Assembly (NCBI GenBank): GCA_963841635.1
Contig: CAWJDO010000002.1
Location: forward strand, 1,736,001 to 1,800,000
DNA: 64,000 nt
Direction of reading: 5' to 3'
From: DASWZN01 sp963841635
GTDB taxonomy: Bacteria > Acidobacteriota > Terriglobia > Bryobacterales > Bryobacteraceae
The position numbers and the translations under genes were made by a program. Shown piece by piece: positions 32,064 to 41,862 of this stretch (position 1 is the first letter of the stretch; every line of letters starts with the position of its first letter). Under the pieces are notes generated by a model, which saw only the letters and a program-made list of their open reading frames with translations, was not told the DNA's origin and made no database searches.

Positions 32064-33026
32064 GTGATCGGGGAATTGAGGGAAGCCGGCTTTCTGATAG
32101 CGCGCGGCTTGAAATCGCACGTGTTAGGAAGCCGTCATGTTGAGGCGGGTGGAATCCAGTCAGCCCGGTACTCCTACACCGTGTGGATGCGGCACCTGGT
32201 GAACGTGGCGCGATTCGGACTGGGCGCTCCGCGGGTGGTCGCCGAATTGGGACCCGGTGTTTCGCTCGGCGTGGGCATTTGCGCGCTGTTGACCGGAGCC
32301 GAGCGGTATTGCGCGCTTGACCTGGTGCGACATACCGAAATCGACGCGAACGTGAACGTGGTAGAAGAACTAGTGGACCTGCTGCGACAGAGGGCCCCAA
32401 TTCCCTCGGAGTTCCCTGGCGTGCGTCCCTTGTTGGATGATTACAGTTTCCCGTTCCATATCCTGAGCGACGAGCGGTTGGCCGCCAGCCTGGAACCAGA
32501 GCGCGTCGGTGCCATTCGCAACTCCTTGGTGGCCGGCGGAGACGCGGTCCGTTTCTTCGCGCCATGGAACAGCATAGAGGCACCGGAAAAAGGCACGGTG
32601 GATCTGGTGGTCTCTCAGGCCGTTCTGGAGCACGTTGACGATCTCGAGGGAGTCTACGCCGCGGCTTGGGAGTGGCTGGCTCCGGGTGGCGGGATGTCCA
32701 ATCAGATCGATTTCAGCTCGCATGACATTACGCAGGCCTGGAATGGCCACTGGGCATACGGCGATCCGATTTGGAGTGTGATACGAGGTGGGCTTCCCTA
32801 TTTGCTGAATCGAAGGCCGTACGAGTATCACCTCGAACAAATGTCCCAGACCGGCTTTCGGGTGCTGTGCGACGAGCGCCAAACGAAAGGGGCGGGGATC
32901 GATCGCAGGCGGTTGGCCTCTCAGTTTCGCGCGATCACTGACGCGGATCTCGGCACGTGTGGAGCGTACGTGCTAGCCATTAAGCCTGATGGCAAGGTGC
33001 GATGGCCTTCGCCGCTCGCCCAGTAA
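32064..33026 (+). CDS. SAM-dependent methyltransferase, class I
   Basis: 320 residues from a GTG. The SAM-binding motif VVAELGPGVSLGVGI (about 58-72) and the acidic end of the second strand (ALDLVRHTE) are followed after a long insertion by VDLVVSQAVLEHVDDLEG and AAWEWLAPGG, typical of small-molecule or sugar methyltransferases. The insertion (about 95-185) is larger than usual. It lies with membrane glycosyltransferase-like genes, so a polysaccharide or lipid target is likely, but not shown. Confidence 0.8.
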   Translation: MIGELREAGFLIARGLKSHVLGSRHVEAGGIQSARYSYTVWMRHLVNVARFGLGAPRVVAELGPGVSLGVGICALLTGAERYCALDLVRHTEIDANVNVVEELVDLLRQRAPIPSEFPGVRPLLDDYSFPFHILSDERLAASLEPERVGAIRNSLVAGGDAVRFFAPWNSIEAPEKGTVDLVVSQAVLEHVDDLEGVYAAAWEWLAPGGGMSNQIDFSSHDITQAWNGHWAYGDPIWSVIRGGLPYLLNRRPYEYHLEQMSQTGFRVLCDERQTKGAGIDRRRLASQFRAITDADLGTCGAYVLAIKPDGKVRWPSPLAQ

Positions 33027-33103
33027 GGGAGATGAGGCGGAGGGCCGTCGTAACGGCCAGCTGTGTGCGCTGCCGGAACGGGCGTTGTCCAGAGGGCAAA
33101 CCT

Positions 33104-33153
33104 TGGGACAGGCACCAATTTCGCAAAGGCGGCGAAATTGGGATCCAGTCCCC
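33104..33153. repeat. Dispersed hairpin repeat, family B
   Basis: TGGGACAGGCACCAATTTCG is followed by an AAGGC spacer, then GCGAAATT and CAGTCCC. AATTTCGC and GCGAAATT form a perfect stem, and the outer GGGAC and GTCCC ends also pair. A near-identical copy lies at 39742. The flanks differ, so it is a dispersed element and not a gene part. It fills the gap before the convergent GT39-like gene. Confidence 0.7.
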
Positions 33154-33188
33154 GGTTTGCGGATCATCCCGATACCCAAGCGGGTCGC

Positions 33189-34901
33189 TTACGGGTGTGA
33201 CGAAGGTCGCGGCAATTGGAGCACGGCCACGATCGCTCCAGGGGCGCGATAGTCGGCCACGATGATGGCGCCTTCACGGCGGCAGTAGTCGAGCAGATCG
33301 GTCACGCCGTGCGCACCCGGAGTGAGGCCGACCAGGATCGCGCGTCCGGTCCGGGCGTCGCGGGCCATTCGGGCGTACTCGTTTTCCACCCAGCCGGGAT
33401 CGGGAGGGTTGCTCCCCGGACCGGCGCTACTGCGAAAAATGCCATCCGCCAGGCCTACAATTTCCACGCCACCGCGAAAGGGGCGCTGGAAGTCCGCGCC
33501 CTCGTTCTGCACCCTGCGACCACGCGGCGGGATGTTGCCGCCGTTCGGGCCGGTGAGCCGCGAGGTCTGGGTGAGCCAGGCCAGCCGCTCGCGATCCGGT
33601 CGATGCCAATCGGTGGAGTAGTACATCCAACCGGGAACCGACCGGCTGTATAAGTACACCGCATCGCCGGGCTGACACTGGCGCAGTGCAAACCGGACGC
33701 CTGTTCGAAGCGACTGGATCTCGTGGCGGAGCAGGTAGACATCAACCTTGGCGGGAAGCAGCACGAACGCGCAGCACAGGGCGGCGAAGGCAATGGCGAA
33801 CCTGGCTTTTCGCTGGGCGAGAGGTTGTGTCCATGACATAGGTTGTGTCCATGACAGGGCGTTGGCCATGAGCAGTGCAACCAGCGGAATGGAGTACGTC
33901 ATCAGGCGAGGAGAGAAGTTGTATCTGCCGGCCAGTGCAGCCGCCAGCGCCAACAACAGTGGGAACAGGCACAGACAGGCGAGCTCTTTCTTGCGGAGCG
34001 CGAGGACTACTCCCACGGCGAGCAGCAAGCCACTCGCGGCGTAAAGGGCCAGTGGCACGCGCTCGCCCAGGGTGACGACGGGATAGAGCGCGCCATTCAG
34101 CACGAATCGCGCGGCGGAGACGAGGCCGGGCTGTGAACTCAGCATCGACGGCGCCCAGAAGCGCTCCATGTAGGTGCCGGGCGCGACGGTGGGGCCAAAC
34201 AGGAACACGTAGAACGCACCGAAGAAAGCCAGCCAGACCGTGCCGACCGCGCCGAGGAGCATCCATTCCGCGGCGGGCGCACGCCGTTCCAGGGCGCGCA
34301 CGGCGAGCAACAGCCCGAAGCCTGCCAAAACGCAGATGGCTGGATTTGAAAGCGACACTGCAGCCAGGCCGGCGAGCGCGAGCAGACCGGCACGCCGACC
34401 CGTCAACGGTTCTGGCCAGTGTGCCGCCAAGGCCAGCAACGCGGCCGTCACGAACATCTCCACGCCATACTGTTTGACTTCGGCTGAGTAGCGCAGGGCC
34501 GGAGGGGAGAAGCTCACCAGGGCCACCGCCAGTACGGCGGGCCATGGTCCAGCGAGCTTGCGGGCGGCAATCCAGACCAGCGGAAGAGCGGCCATTCCGG
34601 CCAGCAACGGGAATAGACGCAGTGAGTACTCACACTCACTGGCACCCAGCACCTGGCTGAGGAGCTTCTCGATCCATAGGAATCCGACGGGAGCGATCTG
34701 GTTAAAGCTGAGAACGTGCCGCAGGCCACCATAACCCCGGTCAAGGATGTTAACGATCAGAGATACCTCGTCCTCCCCGGACGACGCGTGCCTGGCGTAT
34801 TGGAGCATGCGCAGCAGCGCGCCCGCGGCGATGAAGAGGCCTGCCCAGAAAGACGACTGCAGAAAGAATGAAGTGTTACGCCGCGGTGGTGTCGGAATCA
34901 T
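33189..34901 (-). CDS. GT39-like (PMT) membrane glycosyltransferase
   Basis: 570 residues with about twelve helices. Helix one (SSFWAGLFIAAGALLRML) leads to the loop QYARHASSGEDEVSLIVN, where the acidic pair fits the catalytic first loop of GT39/ArnT-type enzymes. RKLAGPWPAVLAVALVSFSP and ALRYSAEVKQYGVEMFVTA are family-like, and the last 170 residues form a soluble extracytoplasmic domain. Such enzymes pass sugars from a polyprenyl carrier to lipids or proteins. It converges on the methyltransferase gene across the family B repeat. Confidence 0.72.
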   Translation of the reverse strand: MIPTPPRRNTSFFLQSSFWAGLFIAAGALLRMLQYARHASSGEDEVSLIVNILDRGYGGLRHVLSFNQIAPVGFLWIEKLLSQVLGASECEYSLRLFPLLAGMAALPLVWIAARKLAGPWPAVLAVALVSFSPPALRYSAEVKQYGVEMFVTAALLALAAHWPEPLTGRRAGLLALAGLAAVSLSNPAICVLAGFGLLLAVRALERRAPAAEWMLLGAVGTVWLAFFGAFYVFLFGPTVAPGTYMERFWAPSMLSSQPGLVSAARFVLNGALYPVVTLGERVPLALYAASGLLLAVGVVLALRKKELACLCLFPLLLALAAALAGRYNFSPRLMTYSIPLVALLMANALSWTQPMSWTQPLAQRKARFAIAFAALCCAFVLLPAKVDVYLLRHEIQSLRTGVRFALRQCQPGDAVYLYSRSVPGWMYYSTDWHRPDRERLAWLTQTSRLTGPNGGNIPPRGRRVQNEGADFQRPFRGGVEIVGLADGIFRSSAGPGSNPPDPGWVENEYARMARDARTGRAILVGLTPGAHGVTDLLDYCRREGAIIVADYRAPGAIVAVLQLPRPSSHP

Positions 34902-35143
34902 GCTGAGTTACCGGTCTGCCACACTTGAGAATAGCTGAGTTTCAACGAACTGACTTTCAATATCACCAGCCAGGCGGGTGGCGCGATGGGCAAGCTGGCG
35001 TTCGACGACGGACGGGGTGTTATACTGCCCGCTGACGCGCCCGCCGGACTGGGCGTTGGCGGGTGGCTGCGGCGCATCGCTCGCGGCCGGCGGCCCGGCC
35101 GTTTCCGGCGCCCGACTACTGAACACGAAGCGAGGAAAGTCTT

Positions 35144-36769
35144 TTGGCGGTTTTGCGGTTGGAGCCGATCGCGTGGTGCTGCCTGGCGCTTGGCGTGACC
35201 ATAGCGCAGATCCCGAGCGGAGGTGCTCCGCATATCTACTCGGACTCATGCCAATATCTGAGCGCCGCCGGCCAGCTGCGCTCGACGCATCGGATGGAGA
35301 CATCGCTGGTCCACTTCGATACGGAGAGGTCTCACGGCACGATTCCGGCGCCGCTGACATGGTTTCCCCCGGGGTACCCAGCGGCGACTGCGCTGGTGAG
35401 CCTGACCGGGGCCAGTCTCGAGAGCGCGGCCTTGTGGATCTCGATGGCTGCGTTCGCGCTCGCCGCCGGCCTCCTCTGGTACTTGACAGGAGCGCTGGGC
35501 GCTTCCCACTGGGCGGCGCGGGCAGCCGTTGTGTGCTGGCTGGCGAACAGCAACGCGCACACATACTCCGTGGCAGCGATGAGCGAATCCCTCTTCACTC
35601 TAGCCGGCCTTGGGGGCGCTCTGTTTCTGGTGGGCCTGGCGAGGAAGAACGACGGCGTTGGCATCGGGGTCTGCCGGATCGGAGCGGTTGCGCTGGCGGG
35701 GTTGTCCTATTGGGTCCGGTACGCCGGGATTCTATGGGTCGCCGCCTGTTTGACGATGGTGTGGGCGGACTTCTGGCGCAGGAAAAAAGGGGAGCGCCAT
35801 TGGGGCACGGCCGTCGCCGCCACGTGCATGGCGGTTGTATGGATTGCGCCGCTGGCAATCCGCAACGTGATGCTGGTGGGCGACTGGCGAGGCGGGAACA
35901 ATACGCGGTTCTCGATCTCGGCGGGGAGGCTGGCGATCAACGGCATCAGAGCTTTCATCCACACGGTCTTGGGCGATGGCACGGCGCGGCAGCTCGCGCT
36001 GGCTGCGGCGATCGCGTTCATCGGGATTGCCGGAATCTGCGTGGTTGCACTCATGCGGCGTCCGAAATCCCCATCCGTTGTTCTCGAAGCGCGACGGCCG
36101 GCGGAGGGTTGGTGGGTGCTGCTCGCTGCGTCGTCGATGTACGTGGGTGGCATCGCAGCGATCGCTTTCCGTTCCGTGATCTCTTACGACTCCCGGATGT
36201 ACCTTCCGGTTCTGCCGGGACTGATCGCGTTGTTTGTGGTGGGGGTTGAGGTGGCGATTGGGCGCCTGCGCCAGAAGGGCTGGCCGAAGTGGGCCGGGCC
36301 CGGGATGGCCGCCTGCCTTCTTCTCGGCTACTTGGTAGCGAACGCGCTCTCGGGCGCGCAGTCTCACGCCGACGGGTTTCAGAAGACGGAGCAGGCGTTG
36401 ATGGAGCCCGATGAAACGGGGCTGAGCGTGGAACGGCGTCTGGGACGGGAGCTTGAACCGGGCGAGGCGATCGCGGCTACGAACGGGCAGATGGCGGGAT
36501 ATATTCTGAAACGCCGCACGCTGTCGCTGGTGGGGCTTCCCTATGGCCGGATGCCGTGGGATGAAGATACGCTGCGGACGGAGATGAGTCGTTTCGGTAC
36601 GAGATACTTACTGGTATTCTCCGATGCGGCCCTCGATCCCGTGGTGGAGCAATCGCAGTACCTAACCGCGCTGGGCGGCGGGCAGGCGACGCCGTGGCTG
36701 AGACTGGTCTCCGCGACCAGGGACTTATGCCTGTATCGGACGGTCACCCCGCCGGAGCCGGGCCGATGA
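35144..36769 (+). CDS. GT-C-type membrane protein
   Basis: 541 residues starting at a TTG. About ten helices; the first leads to GGAPHIYSDSCQYLSAAGQL and the loop THRMETSLVHFDTERSHG, again an acidic first periplasmic loop. Central helices (AALWISMAAFALAAGLLWYL, VGIGVCRIGAVALAGLSYW) are followed by a soluble C-terminal part (VERRLGRELEPGEAIAA). Its stop overlaps the FemAB-like start by 4 nt (ATGA), so the two are in one operon. No precise sugar donor or acceptor is known. Confidence 0.68.
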   Translation: MAVLRLEPIAWCCLALGVTIAQIPSGGAPHIYSDSCQYLSAAGQLRSTHRMETSLVHFDTERSHGTIPAPLTWFPPGYPAATALVSLTGASLESAALWISMAAFALAAGLLWYLTGALGASHWAARAAVVCWLANSNAHTYSVAAMSESLFTLAGLGGALFLVGLARKNDGVGIGVCRIGAVALAGLSYWVRYAGILWVAACLTMVWADFWRRKKGERHWGTAVAATCMAVVWIAPLAIRNVMLVGDWRGGNNTRFSISAGRLAINGIRAFIHTVLGDGTARQLALAAAIAFIGIAGICVVALMRRPKSPSVVLEARRPAEGWWVLLAASSMYVGGIAAIAFRSVISYDSRMYLPVLPGLIALFVVGVEVAIGRLRQKGWPKWAGPGMAACLLLGYLVANALSGAQSHADGFQKTEQALMEPDETGLSVERRLGRELEPGEAIAATNGQMAGYILKRRTLSLVGLPYGRMPWDEDTLRTEMSRFGTRYLLVFSDAALDPVVEQSQYLTALGGGQATPWLRLVSATRDLCLYRTVTPPEPGR

Positions 36770-37806
36770 AGGCCACAATCCTCGACGCGGCGGACGTCCC
36801 CTACAGCGCGCTGGACGCGTTCGAAGACCGGACGGTGTTCCAGACACGCGAGTGGCTGGCGTTTCTGGAGGAGACGCAGGGCGCACGGCCGGTGATCGCG
36901 GAGTTGCGCGACGGCGGGGAAGTCGCGGGGTATTACGCGGGGCTGACGTTTCAGCGGTTCGGGATCCGCATTCTGGGAGGCTCGTTCCCCGGATGGACGA
37001 CCCCTTACATCGGGTTCAACATGAAGGAAGGGGCGCCGCGGCGCGAGGCCCTGGCAGCCATCGAGCGGCTGGCGTTCGACGAATTGCGCTGTCTGCACAT
37101 GGAAATCTCGGATCGCGGACTGTCGGTGGAGGATGGAAAGGCCCTGGGGTTCGAAATCGGGTCGTTGGAGTCTTACGAGACGGATCTCAGGCAGACGGAG
37201 GAGGAGATCTTCCGGCGCATGACCAGCGCTTGCCGGCGCTGCATCCGGAAAGCGGAGAAAAGCGGGGTCACGGTGGTAGAAACGCGGGACCCGGCATTTG
37301 CCGAGGAGTATTACGACCAACTTCAGGACGTGTTTCGAAAGCAGAAACTCGTTCCCACTTATGGCGTGGAGCGGGTAAGGGCGCTTGTCCGGCACTTAGC
37401 GCCGACGGGACGACTGCTGCTGATTCGCGCGCTCGACCCGGAGGGTAAGTGCATGGGGACGGGAATCTATCCTGGATTTAACAAGAGTGCGCTTTTCTGG
37501 GGAAACGCAAGTTACCGCTCGATGCAGATTTTGCGGCCGAACGAGACGCTGCACTGGTATGCGATGCGCTACTGGAAAGCGCGGGGGATCGAGGTCTTCG
37601 ACTGGGGCGGCGGCGGGACTTACAAAGAAAAGTACGGGCCGAACCCTTCGGCGACGGTGTGGCTCTCGAAGTCCAGGTACAAAACATTGGGCAGGCTGCG
37701 CAACGCCGCGAAGGCGGTGGTGGCGGCGCGGCAGCGTCTGCTGGGGCGGCTGCGGGCGGCGCGGGGCGGGCCGGAGAGCGAACAGGGCGACGGCGAAAAC
37801 GGTTGA
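36766..37806 (+). CDS. FemAB/GNAT-like acyltransferase
   Basis: 346 residues from the ATG at 36766. VFQTREWLAFLEETQGARPV, EVAGYYAGLTFQRFGIRILG, then RMTSACRRCIRKAEKSG and FRKQKLVPTYG match the FemAB/PEP-CTERM-associated GNAT family. FDWGGGGTYKEKYGP near the C-terminus is the usual final motif. Such proteins add amino acids or acyl groups to cell wall or exopolysaccharide precursors. It is translationally coupled to the GT-C-type membrane protein, which supports a role in envelope glycan assembly. Confidence 0.82.
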   Translation: MKATILDAADVPYSALDAFEDRTVFQTREWLAFLEETQGARPVIAELRDGGEVAGYYAGLTFQRFGIRILGGSFPGWTTPYIGFNMKEGAPRREALAAIERLAFDELRCLHMEISDRGLSVEDGKALGFEIGSLESYETDLRQTEEEIFRRMTSACRRCIRKAEKSGVTVVETRDPAFAEEYYDQLQDVFRKQKLVPTYGVERVRALVRHLAPTGRLLLIRALDPEGKCMGTGIYPGFNKSALFWGNASYRSMQILRPNETLHWYAMRYWKARGIEVFDWGGGGTYKEKYGPNPSATVWLSKSRYKTLGRLRNAAKAVVAARQRLLGRLRAARGGPESEQGDGENG

Positions 37807-37880
37807 TGCCGTGTGCCTCCCCCGGGAATCGCTTGCCGCTTGCTGACGCGCGCGGCTCGGAACGGAGCCGGACACCCGGC

Positions 37881-38540
37881 TTATCGCGGGTGCTTGAGAC
37901 GCTCGATGCCAGGGGGCAGGGCAGTGTGGTCGTGCGGCGTCCTGGTCGTGCCGCCGCGACCTTTCAGTTCCTCGGAAAAGCCTCCGGTCAGATAGACGGC
38001 GCCCTGGGCGAGCGCATGGTCGAGTTCCTGGCGGCGCTCCGCCGTAAGCGCGCTGGAATTGTACTCCGTCCATGGGAAAACGCGGCCGGCAGCCATTGCC
38101 GCGCGATGCCGGGCCAGGTACTCATCCAGCGTGCAGATTACCCGGGCCGGAACTCCGGCGCAAACGGTATCCGGAGGAAGCGACTTAGACACGACGGAGT
38201 TTGCGCCGACGATGGTGCGGGGCCCGATCTCGACTCCCGGCAGGATCACGGTGCGACAACCGAAATGACAGGACTCGTGAATGGTCACACGGCCTACGAG
38301 GCCAGCGTCGAGAAACTCGTCCATCTGACCGTCGTGGGCCAGGATGGCGCAGTAAGGGCCGAAACCGCACCAATCTCCGATGCGGATGAGGTGGCAGGCA
38401 GACATGTCTATCCATGTAGAGGCCGGCAGGTTGACGCCCTGACCGATGTCCATTCCCATGGCCCGGAGCTTGCTCCACCTTCTTCTGAGAAGGCGGCTTC
38501 GGACGCGCGCCTTCAAGGCAGATAGTAAGTTGAGTAACAT
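37881..38540 (-). CDS. Hexapeptide-repeat O-acyltransferase
   Basis: 219 residues. A left-handed beta-helix is seen from hexapeptide repeats: GQGVNLPASTWIDMSACHLI, WCGFGPYCAILAHDG, RVTIHESCHFGCRTVILPGV and IGPRTIVGANSVVSKSLPPD. The HESCHFG histidine is the probable catalytic base. The end (SEELKGRGGTTRTPHD) is less conserved. It acetylates a sugar or polysaccharide unit, in keeping with the surrounding envelope genes. The start is 1 nt from the stop of the deacetylase gene, so the two are co-transcribed. Confidence 0.87.
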   Translation of the reverse strand: MLLNLLSALKARVRSRLLRRRWSKLRAMGMDIGQGVNLPASTWIDMSACHLIRIGDWCGFGPYCAILAHDGQMDEFLDAGLVGRVTIHESCHFGCRTVILPGVEIGPRTIVGANSVVSKSLPPDTVCAGVPARVICTLDEYLARHRAAMAAGRVFPWTEYNSSALTAERRQELDHALAQGAVYLTGGFSEELKGRGGTTRTPHDHTALPPGIERLKHPR

Positions 38541-39584
38541 CTAGGCGCGATAACCTCGAAGTTTCGCCTTGAGCGACGCCAGGCCGGAGACACACTGCAG
38601 GACGGAGTAAGTGTCGTCCTGAAAACCGAAGCGGGGGACGCGGCAGACGTCAGGCGGCTCCCGGTACAGCCGAGGGCGAAAGAAATCGAAATGTCCGCTG
38701 ACGCCACCGATGAGGCCGACGTGCTGAACCTGAGCCATCTCGCGGTCGCCGTAGTCGCGCCGGCGTCCGTGCGGATAGCAGAAAACGGGCACGGGGTCCT
38801 GGAGCTCGGCGCGAAGGCGCGCCCAGGACTCCTCGATTTCCGATGCGGACTGCTCGGCGCTGGTGCTGGAGAGGATGGGATGCGTGACGGTGTGCGGGCC
38901 GAAGGAGATGCCCTTCTTTTCGAGGCGGCGGGCTTCATCCCAGGTGAGGGGAGCGAATTCGGGAGGCGGAGCGGCGGGCAGCTCGAGGTCGGCCTCGCGG
39001 ACCAGGTCAGCTATGCAGGCGAGGCGGTCGGACTGCCCAGCGTCCTGACAGAGAAGGCTGAGGGCGATGCCGTTTTGGCGGCGCGCCTCGGGGGAATCCA
39101 GGGTGTAGGGGATCTCACGGCCGGCGAGGCGGGCAGTCAATTGTGTTCTGCGGGTCTGGGCGAAGACATACGCGAGCTGATCCCACCACAACCAGATCTT
39201 TCCGTCCAGGAAGCCGCTGACGGTGAAGATGGTAGCCGGACAATCGTACTCGACGAAAACCGGAGCGGCGACGCTGGCATGGTCGAAGTAGCCGTCGTCG
39301 ATGGTGAACACGACGGCGCGGTTGAGAGGTTCGCCGTCCCTGAGTTTGCGAAAGAGCTCGTGGAGAGAAATCAGGTTGAAGCGGCGCTTTCTCAGCGCGG
39401 CGAGGATGGCGCCCACGGCTTCGGGAGAATGTCCTTCGATGGAGAGTTCCGGCACGGCGAAGCGGTGAAGCATGAAGACGGTCGCCGAGGTTTCGGTGAG
39501 GCCGGCGAGGATACGGGAGACGCCGGGGGCCGCCAGGGGAGCAAGGAGGACGCGCTTCCAGGACTGGCGGCCAGACTGACTCAA
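38541..39584 (-). CDS. Polysaccharide deacetylase (NodB domain)
   Basis: 347 residues from a TTG at 39584, which has AAAGGAG just upstream; the frame remains open to 39803, but that part would be read through the family B repeat. The NodB motif VVFTIDDGYFDHASVAAPVF has the two catalytic aspartates, and FGPHTVTHP gives the metal histidines (HxxxH). Acts on N- or O-acetyl groups of polysaccharide outside the cytoplasm or at the membrane. It is in one operon with the acyltransferase, which could add acetyl groups where this enzyme removes them. Confidence 0.85.
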   Translation of the reverse strand: MSQSGRQSWKRVLLAPLAAPGVSRILAGLTETSATVFMLHRFAVPELSIEGHSPEAVGAILAALRKRRFNLISLHELFRKLRDGEPLNRAVVFTIDDGYFDHASVAAPVFVEYDCPATIFTVSGFLDGKIWLWWDQLAYVFAQTRRTQLTARLAGREIPYTLDSPEARRQNGIALSLLCQDAGQSDRLACIADLVREADLELPAAPPPEFAPLTWDEARRLEKKGISFGPHTVTHPILSSTSAEQSASEIEESWARLRAELQDPVPVFCYPHGRRRDYGDREMAQVQHVGLIGGVSGHFDFFRPRLYREPPDVCRVPRFGFQDDTYSVLQCVSGLASLKAKLRGYRA

Positions 39585-39741
39585 GAGCGCTCCTTTGTGA
39601 TCGCGGCCAAAAGGCAATTCTATCGCAGGGCGCGGGGGGTGGGGTCGGCTGGATGGTCCTTCTCCAACGAGAACGCTGGCGCCCGGCGCCTGTGTGGCGA
39701 GTCGCAAATCTCGAGCAGTACGACTGAAAGCAGACCAGCGG

Positions 39742-39791
39742 TGGGACAGGCACGAATTTCGCAAGGGCGGCGAAATTCGAGCCAGTCCCGG
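39742..39791. repeat. Dispersed hairpin repeat, family B
   Basis: Second copy of the element at 33104: TGGGACAGGCACGAATTTCG, then AAGGGCG, then GCGAAATT, with CCAGTCCC after it. The stem AATTTCGC/GCGAAATT is identical and three bases differ in the rest. It lies between the deacetylase start and the dehydratase stop. Confidence 0.7.
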
Positions 39792-39842
39792 GTTCGCCGC
39801 CAATTCCGATGGGCGACGGGGTGCCGGCGGCGCAAGTACTGG

Positions 39843-41801
39843 CTACAGCCCGAGCGCGCGCTGGCCGGCTTCGAGCACCTTCAGGATCTGCTCGGTGTCG
39901 TAGACGCAGCCGGCCCAGGTGCCTCCGCTGACGTTCTGGAGGGCGGCCCAGAGGCGGGTGTCGGTGGGCAGAGCGGGATCGGGGGCGAGGCCGGGAGCGG
40001 GGGGACGGTCGCGGAGGACCTGCTCGGGGTTGTCCACTCCCACCAGGTTCACCGAACCTTCCAGGCGAACGCGATCGATGACGATCTCGATGAGGTCGCC
40101 GTCGCGGAGCTTTCCCAGCGGGCCGCCGGCGAGCGCCTCGGGGGATACGTGGCCGATGCAGGCGCCGGTCGAGACTCCGCTGAAGCGGGCGTCGGTGATG
40201 ACGGCGACGTGCTTTCCGAAGTCGAGGTGCTTGAGCGCGGAGGTCATCTGGTAGATCTCTTCCATTCCCGCGCCGGCGGGGCCGCGGCCGGCCAGGACCA
40301 GAATGTCGCCCGCGCGGACGGTGCCGTTCTTGATCGCTTCCATGGCCGCGGGTTCGCTGGTGAAGACGCGGGCCGGGCCGCGCTTGCGGTAGACACCGTC
40401 GGGGTCCACCACCGATGGGTCGATGGAGGTGCTTTTGATGACCGCGCCTTCGGGGGCCAGGTTGCCTTTGGGAAACGTGACGGTGGAAGTCAGGCCGCGG
40501 CGGGCGGCGGTGACGGGGTCCATGATGACGTCGTCGGGGTCCACGCCTTCGCGCTCCATCAGGAGGCGGCGCAGGAGGGCGCGCCGCTCGGAAGACTCCC
40601 ACCAGTCGAGGGTCTGGCCGAGGGTTGCGCCGGAGGCGGTGACGACGTCGAGCGAGAGCAGCCCCAGGCGGCGCAGGTGGAGCATGACCTCGGGGACTCC
40701 GCCGGCGAGGAAGACCATGACGGTGGGGAAGTTCCGCGGGCCGTTGGGGAGCGCGTCCACCAGGCGCGGGACGGTGCGATTTACCGCCGCCCAGTCGTCC
40801 ACGGTGGGTCTGCGGAGGCCGGCGGCGTGGGCGATGGCGGGGACGTGGATCAGCAGGTTGGTGGAACCGCCGAAGGCCGCGTGGGTCACCATCGCGTTGC
40901 GGACCGAAGCATCGGTGAGAAGCCGATGCATGGCGAGGCCGCGGCGCTCGAGATCCAGAACGGCGCGGGCCGAGCGGCGGGCCATGTCCAGCCAGATCGG
41001 GTGTCCGGAAGGCGCCAGCGCGGAGTGCGGGAGCGACATCCCGAGGGCTTCGCCAACGACCTGGGAGGTGGCGGCGGTACCTAGAAAGTGGCAGCCTCCG
41101 CCGGGCGAGGCGCAGGTGCGGCAGCCGGCTTCGGCGGCCTCTTCGAGAGTGATGGCGCCGTGGGCGAAGCGCGCGCCGATGGTCTGGACCTTGGCGGTAT
41201 CCTCGCCCTTTTCGGGCACCAGGGTGACGCCTCCGGGGACCAGCACGCTGGGCAGGGTGCCCGATCCGGCGAGGGCCATCATCATGGCGGGGAGTCCCTT
41301 GTCGCAGGTGGCGAAGCCGAGCACGCCGCTGCGCGTGGGGAGGGAGCGGATGAGGCGGCGGAAGACGATGGCAGCGTCGTTGCGGTAGGGCAGGCTGTCG
41401 AACATGCCGGTGGTGCCTTGGGTGCGGCCGTCGCAGGGGTCGGTGCAATAGCCGGCGAAGGGCACGGCGCCGAGTCCTTTCAGCTCTTCGGCCGCGGCCT
41501 GCATCAGGAGGCCGACCTCCCAATGGCCGGTGTGGTAGCCGAGGGCGATGGGCTTGCCTTGGGCATCGCGGATTCCTCCATGGGTGCTGAGGAGGAGGAT
41601 CTCCTTGCCGCCCAGGTCCTGGGGCTTCCATCCCATGCCGACGTCCTGGGACCATGCGAACAGGTCACCCGAAGGCCGTTCGCGGAGCATCTCGGGGGTG
41701 AGGGGCAGGGAGCCCTGGGGACCCGGGGCGTGGGCGCGGATGTCGTAGATGGATGGGTCGCCGGAATCGAGGATGCGGGTGAGAGTGTCGGCCATGACCA
41801 C
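39843..41801 (-). CDS. IlvD/Edd-family sugar-acid dehydratase, YjhG/YagF type (D-xylonate dehydratase)
   Basis: 652 residues; an ATG at 41795 (MADTL) is an alternative start. It dehydrates sugar acids such as D-xylonate with an Fe-S cluster. Visible family marks are IYDIRAHAPGPQG at the N-terminus, YCTDPCDGRTQGTTG and FATCDKGLPAMMMAL carrying cluster cysteines, CRTCASPGGGCHFLGTAATS, and STGACIGHVSPEAL. The length of 650 separates YjhG/YagF from IlvD (about 560). Next to the hemicellulose-degrading genes it could use xylose-derived xylonate. No xylose dehydrogenase gene is present here. Confidence 0.9.
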   Translation of the reverse strand: MVMADTLTRILDSGDPSIYDIRAHAPGPQGSLPLTPEMLRERPSGDLFAWSQDVGMGWKPQDLGGKEILLLSTHGGIRDAQGKPIALGYHTGHWEVGLLMQAAAEELKGLGAVPFAGYCTDPCDGRTQGTTGMFDSLPYRNDAAIVFRRLIRSLPTRSGVLGFATCDKGLPAMMMALAGSGTLPSVLVPGGVTLVPEKGEDTAKVQTIGARFAHGAITLEEAAEAGCRTCASPGGGCHFLGTAATSQVVGEALGMSLPHSALAPSGHPIWLDMARRSARAVLDLERRGLAMHRLLTDASVRNAMVTHAAFGGSTNLLIHVPAIAHAAGLRRPTVDDWAAVNRTVPRLVDALPNGPRNFPTVMVFLAGGVPEVMLHLRRLGLLSLDVVTASGATLGQTLDWWESSERRALLRRLLMEREGVDPDDVIMDPVTAARRGLTSTVTFPKGNLAPEGAVIKSTSIDPSVVDPDGVYRKRGPARVFTSEPAAMEAIKNGTVRAGDILVLAGRGPAGAGMEEIYQMTSALKHLDFGKHVAVITDARFSGVSTGACIGHVSPEALAGGPLGKLRDGDLIEIVIDRVRLEGSVNLVGVDNPEQVLRDRPPAPGLAPDPALPTDTRLWAALQNVSGGTWAGCVYDTEQILKVLEAGQRALGL

Positions 41802-41862
41802 AGGCTAGCAGCCGGGGGGCCTCTCCGTTCATGAACCGCCCCCCAACCGCCGATAAGAATCA

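Noticed and set aside
38691..41084. A 797-codon + strand open frame across the deacetylase and dehydratase genes
   Set aside because: It is a GC-driven shadow of two well-supported minus-strand genes; its product is valine-, glycine- and alanine-rich with no family likeness, and it crosses the family B repeat.
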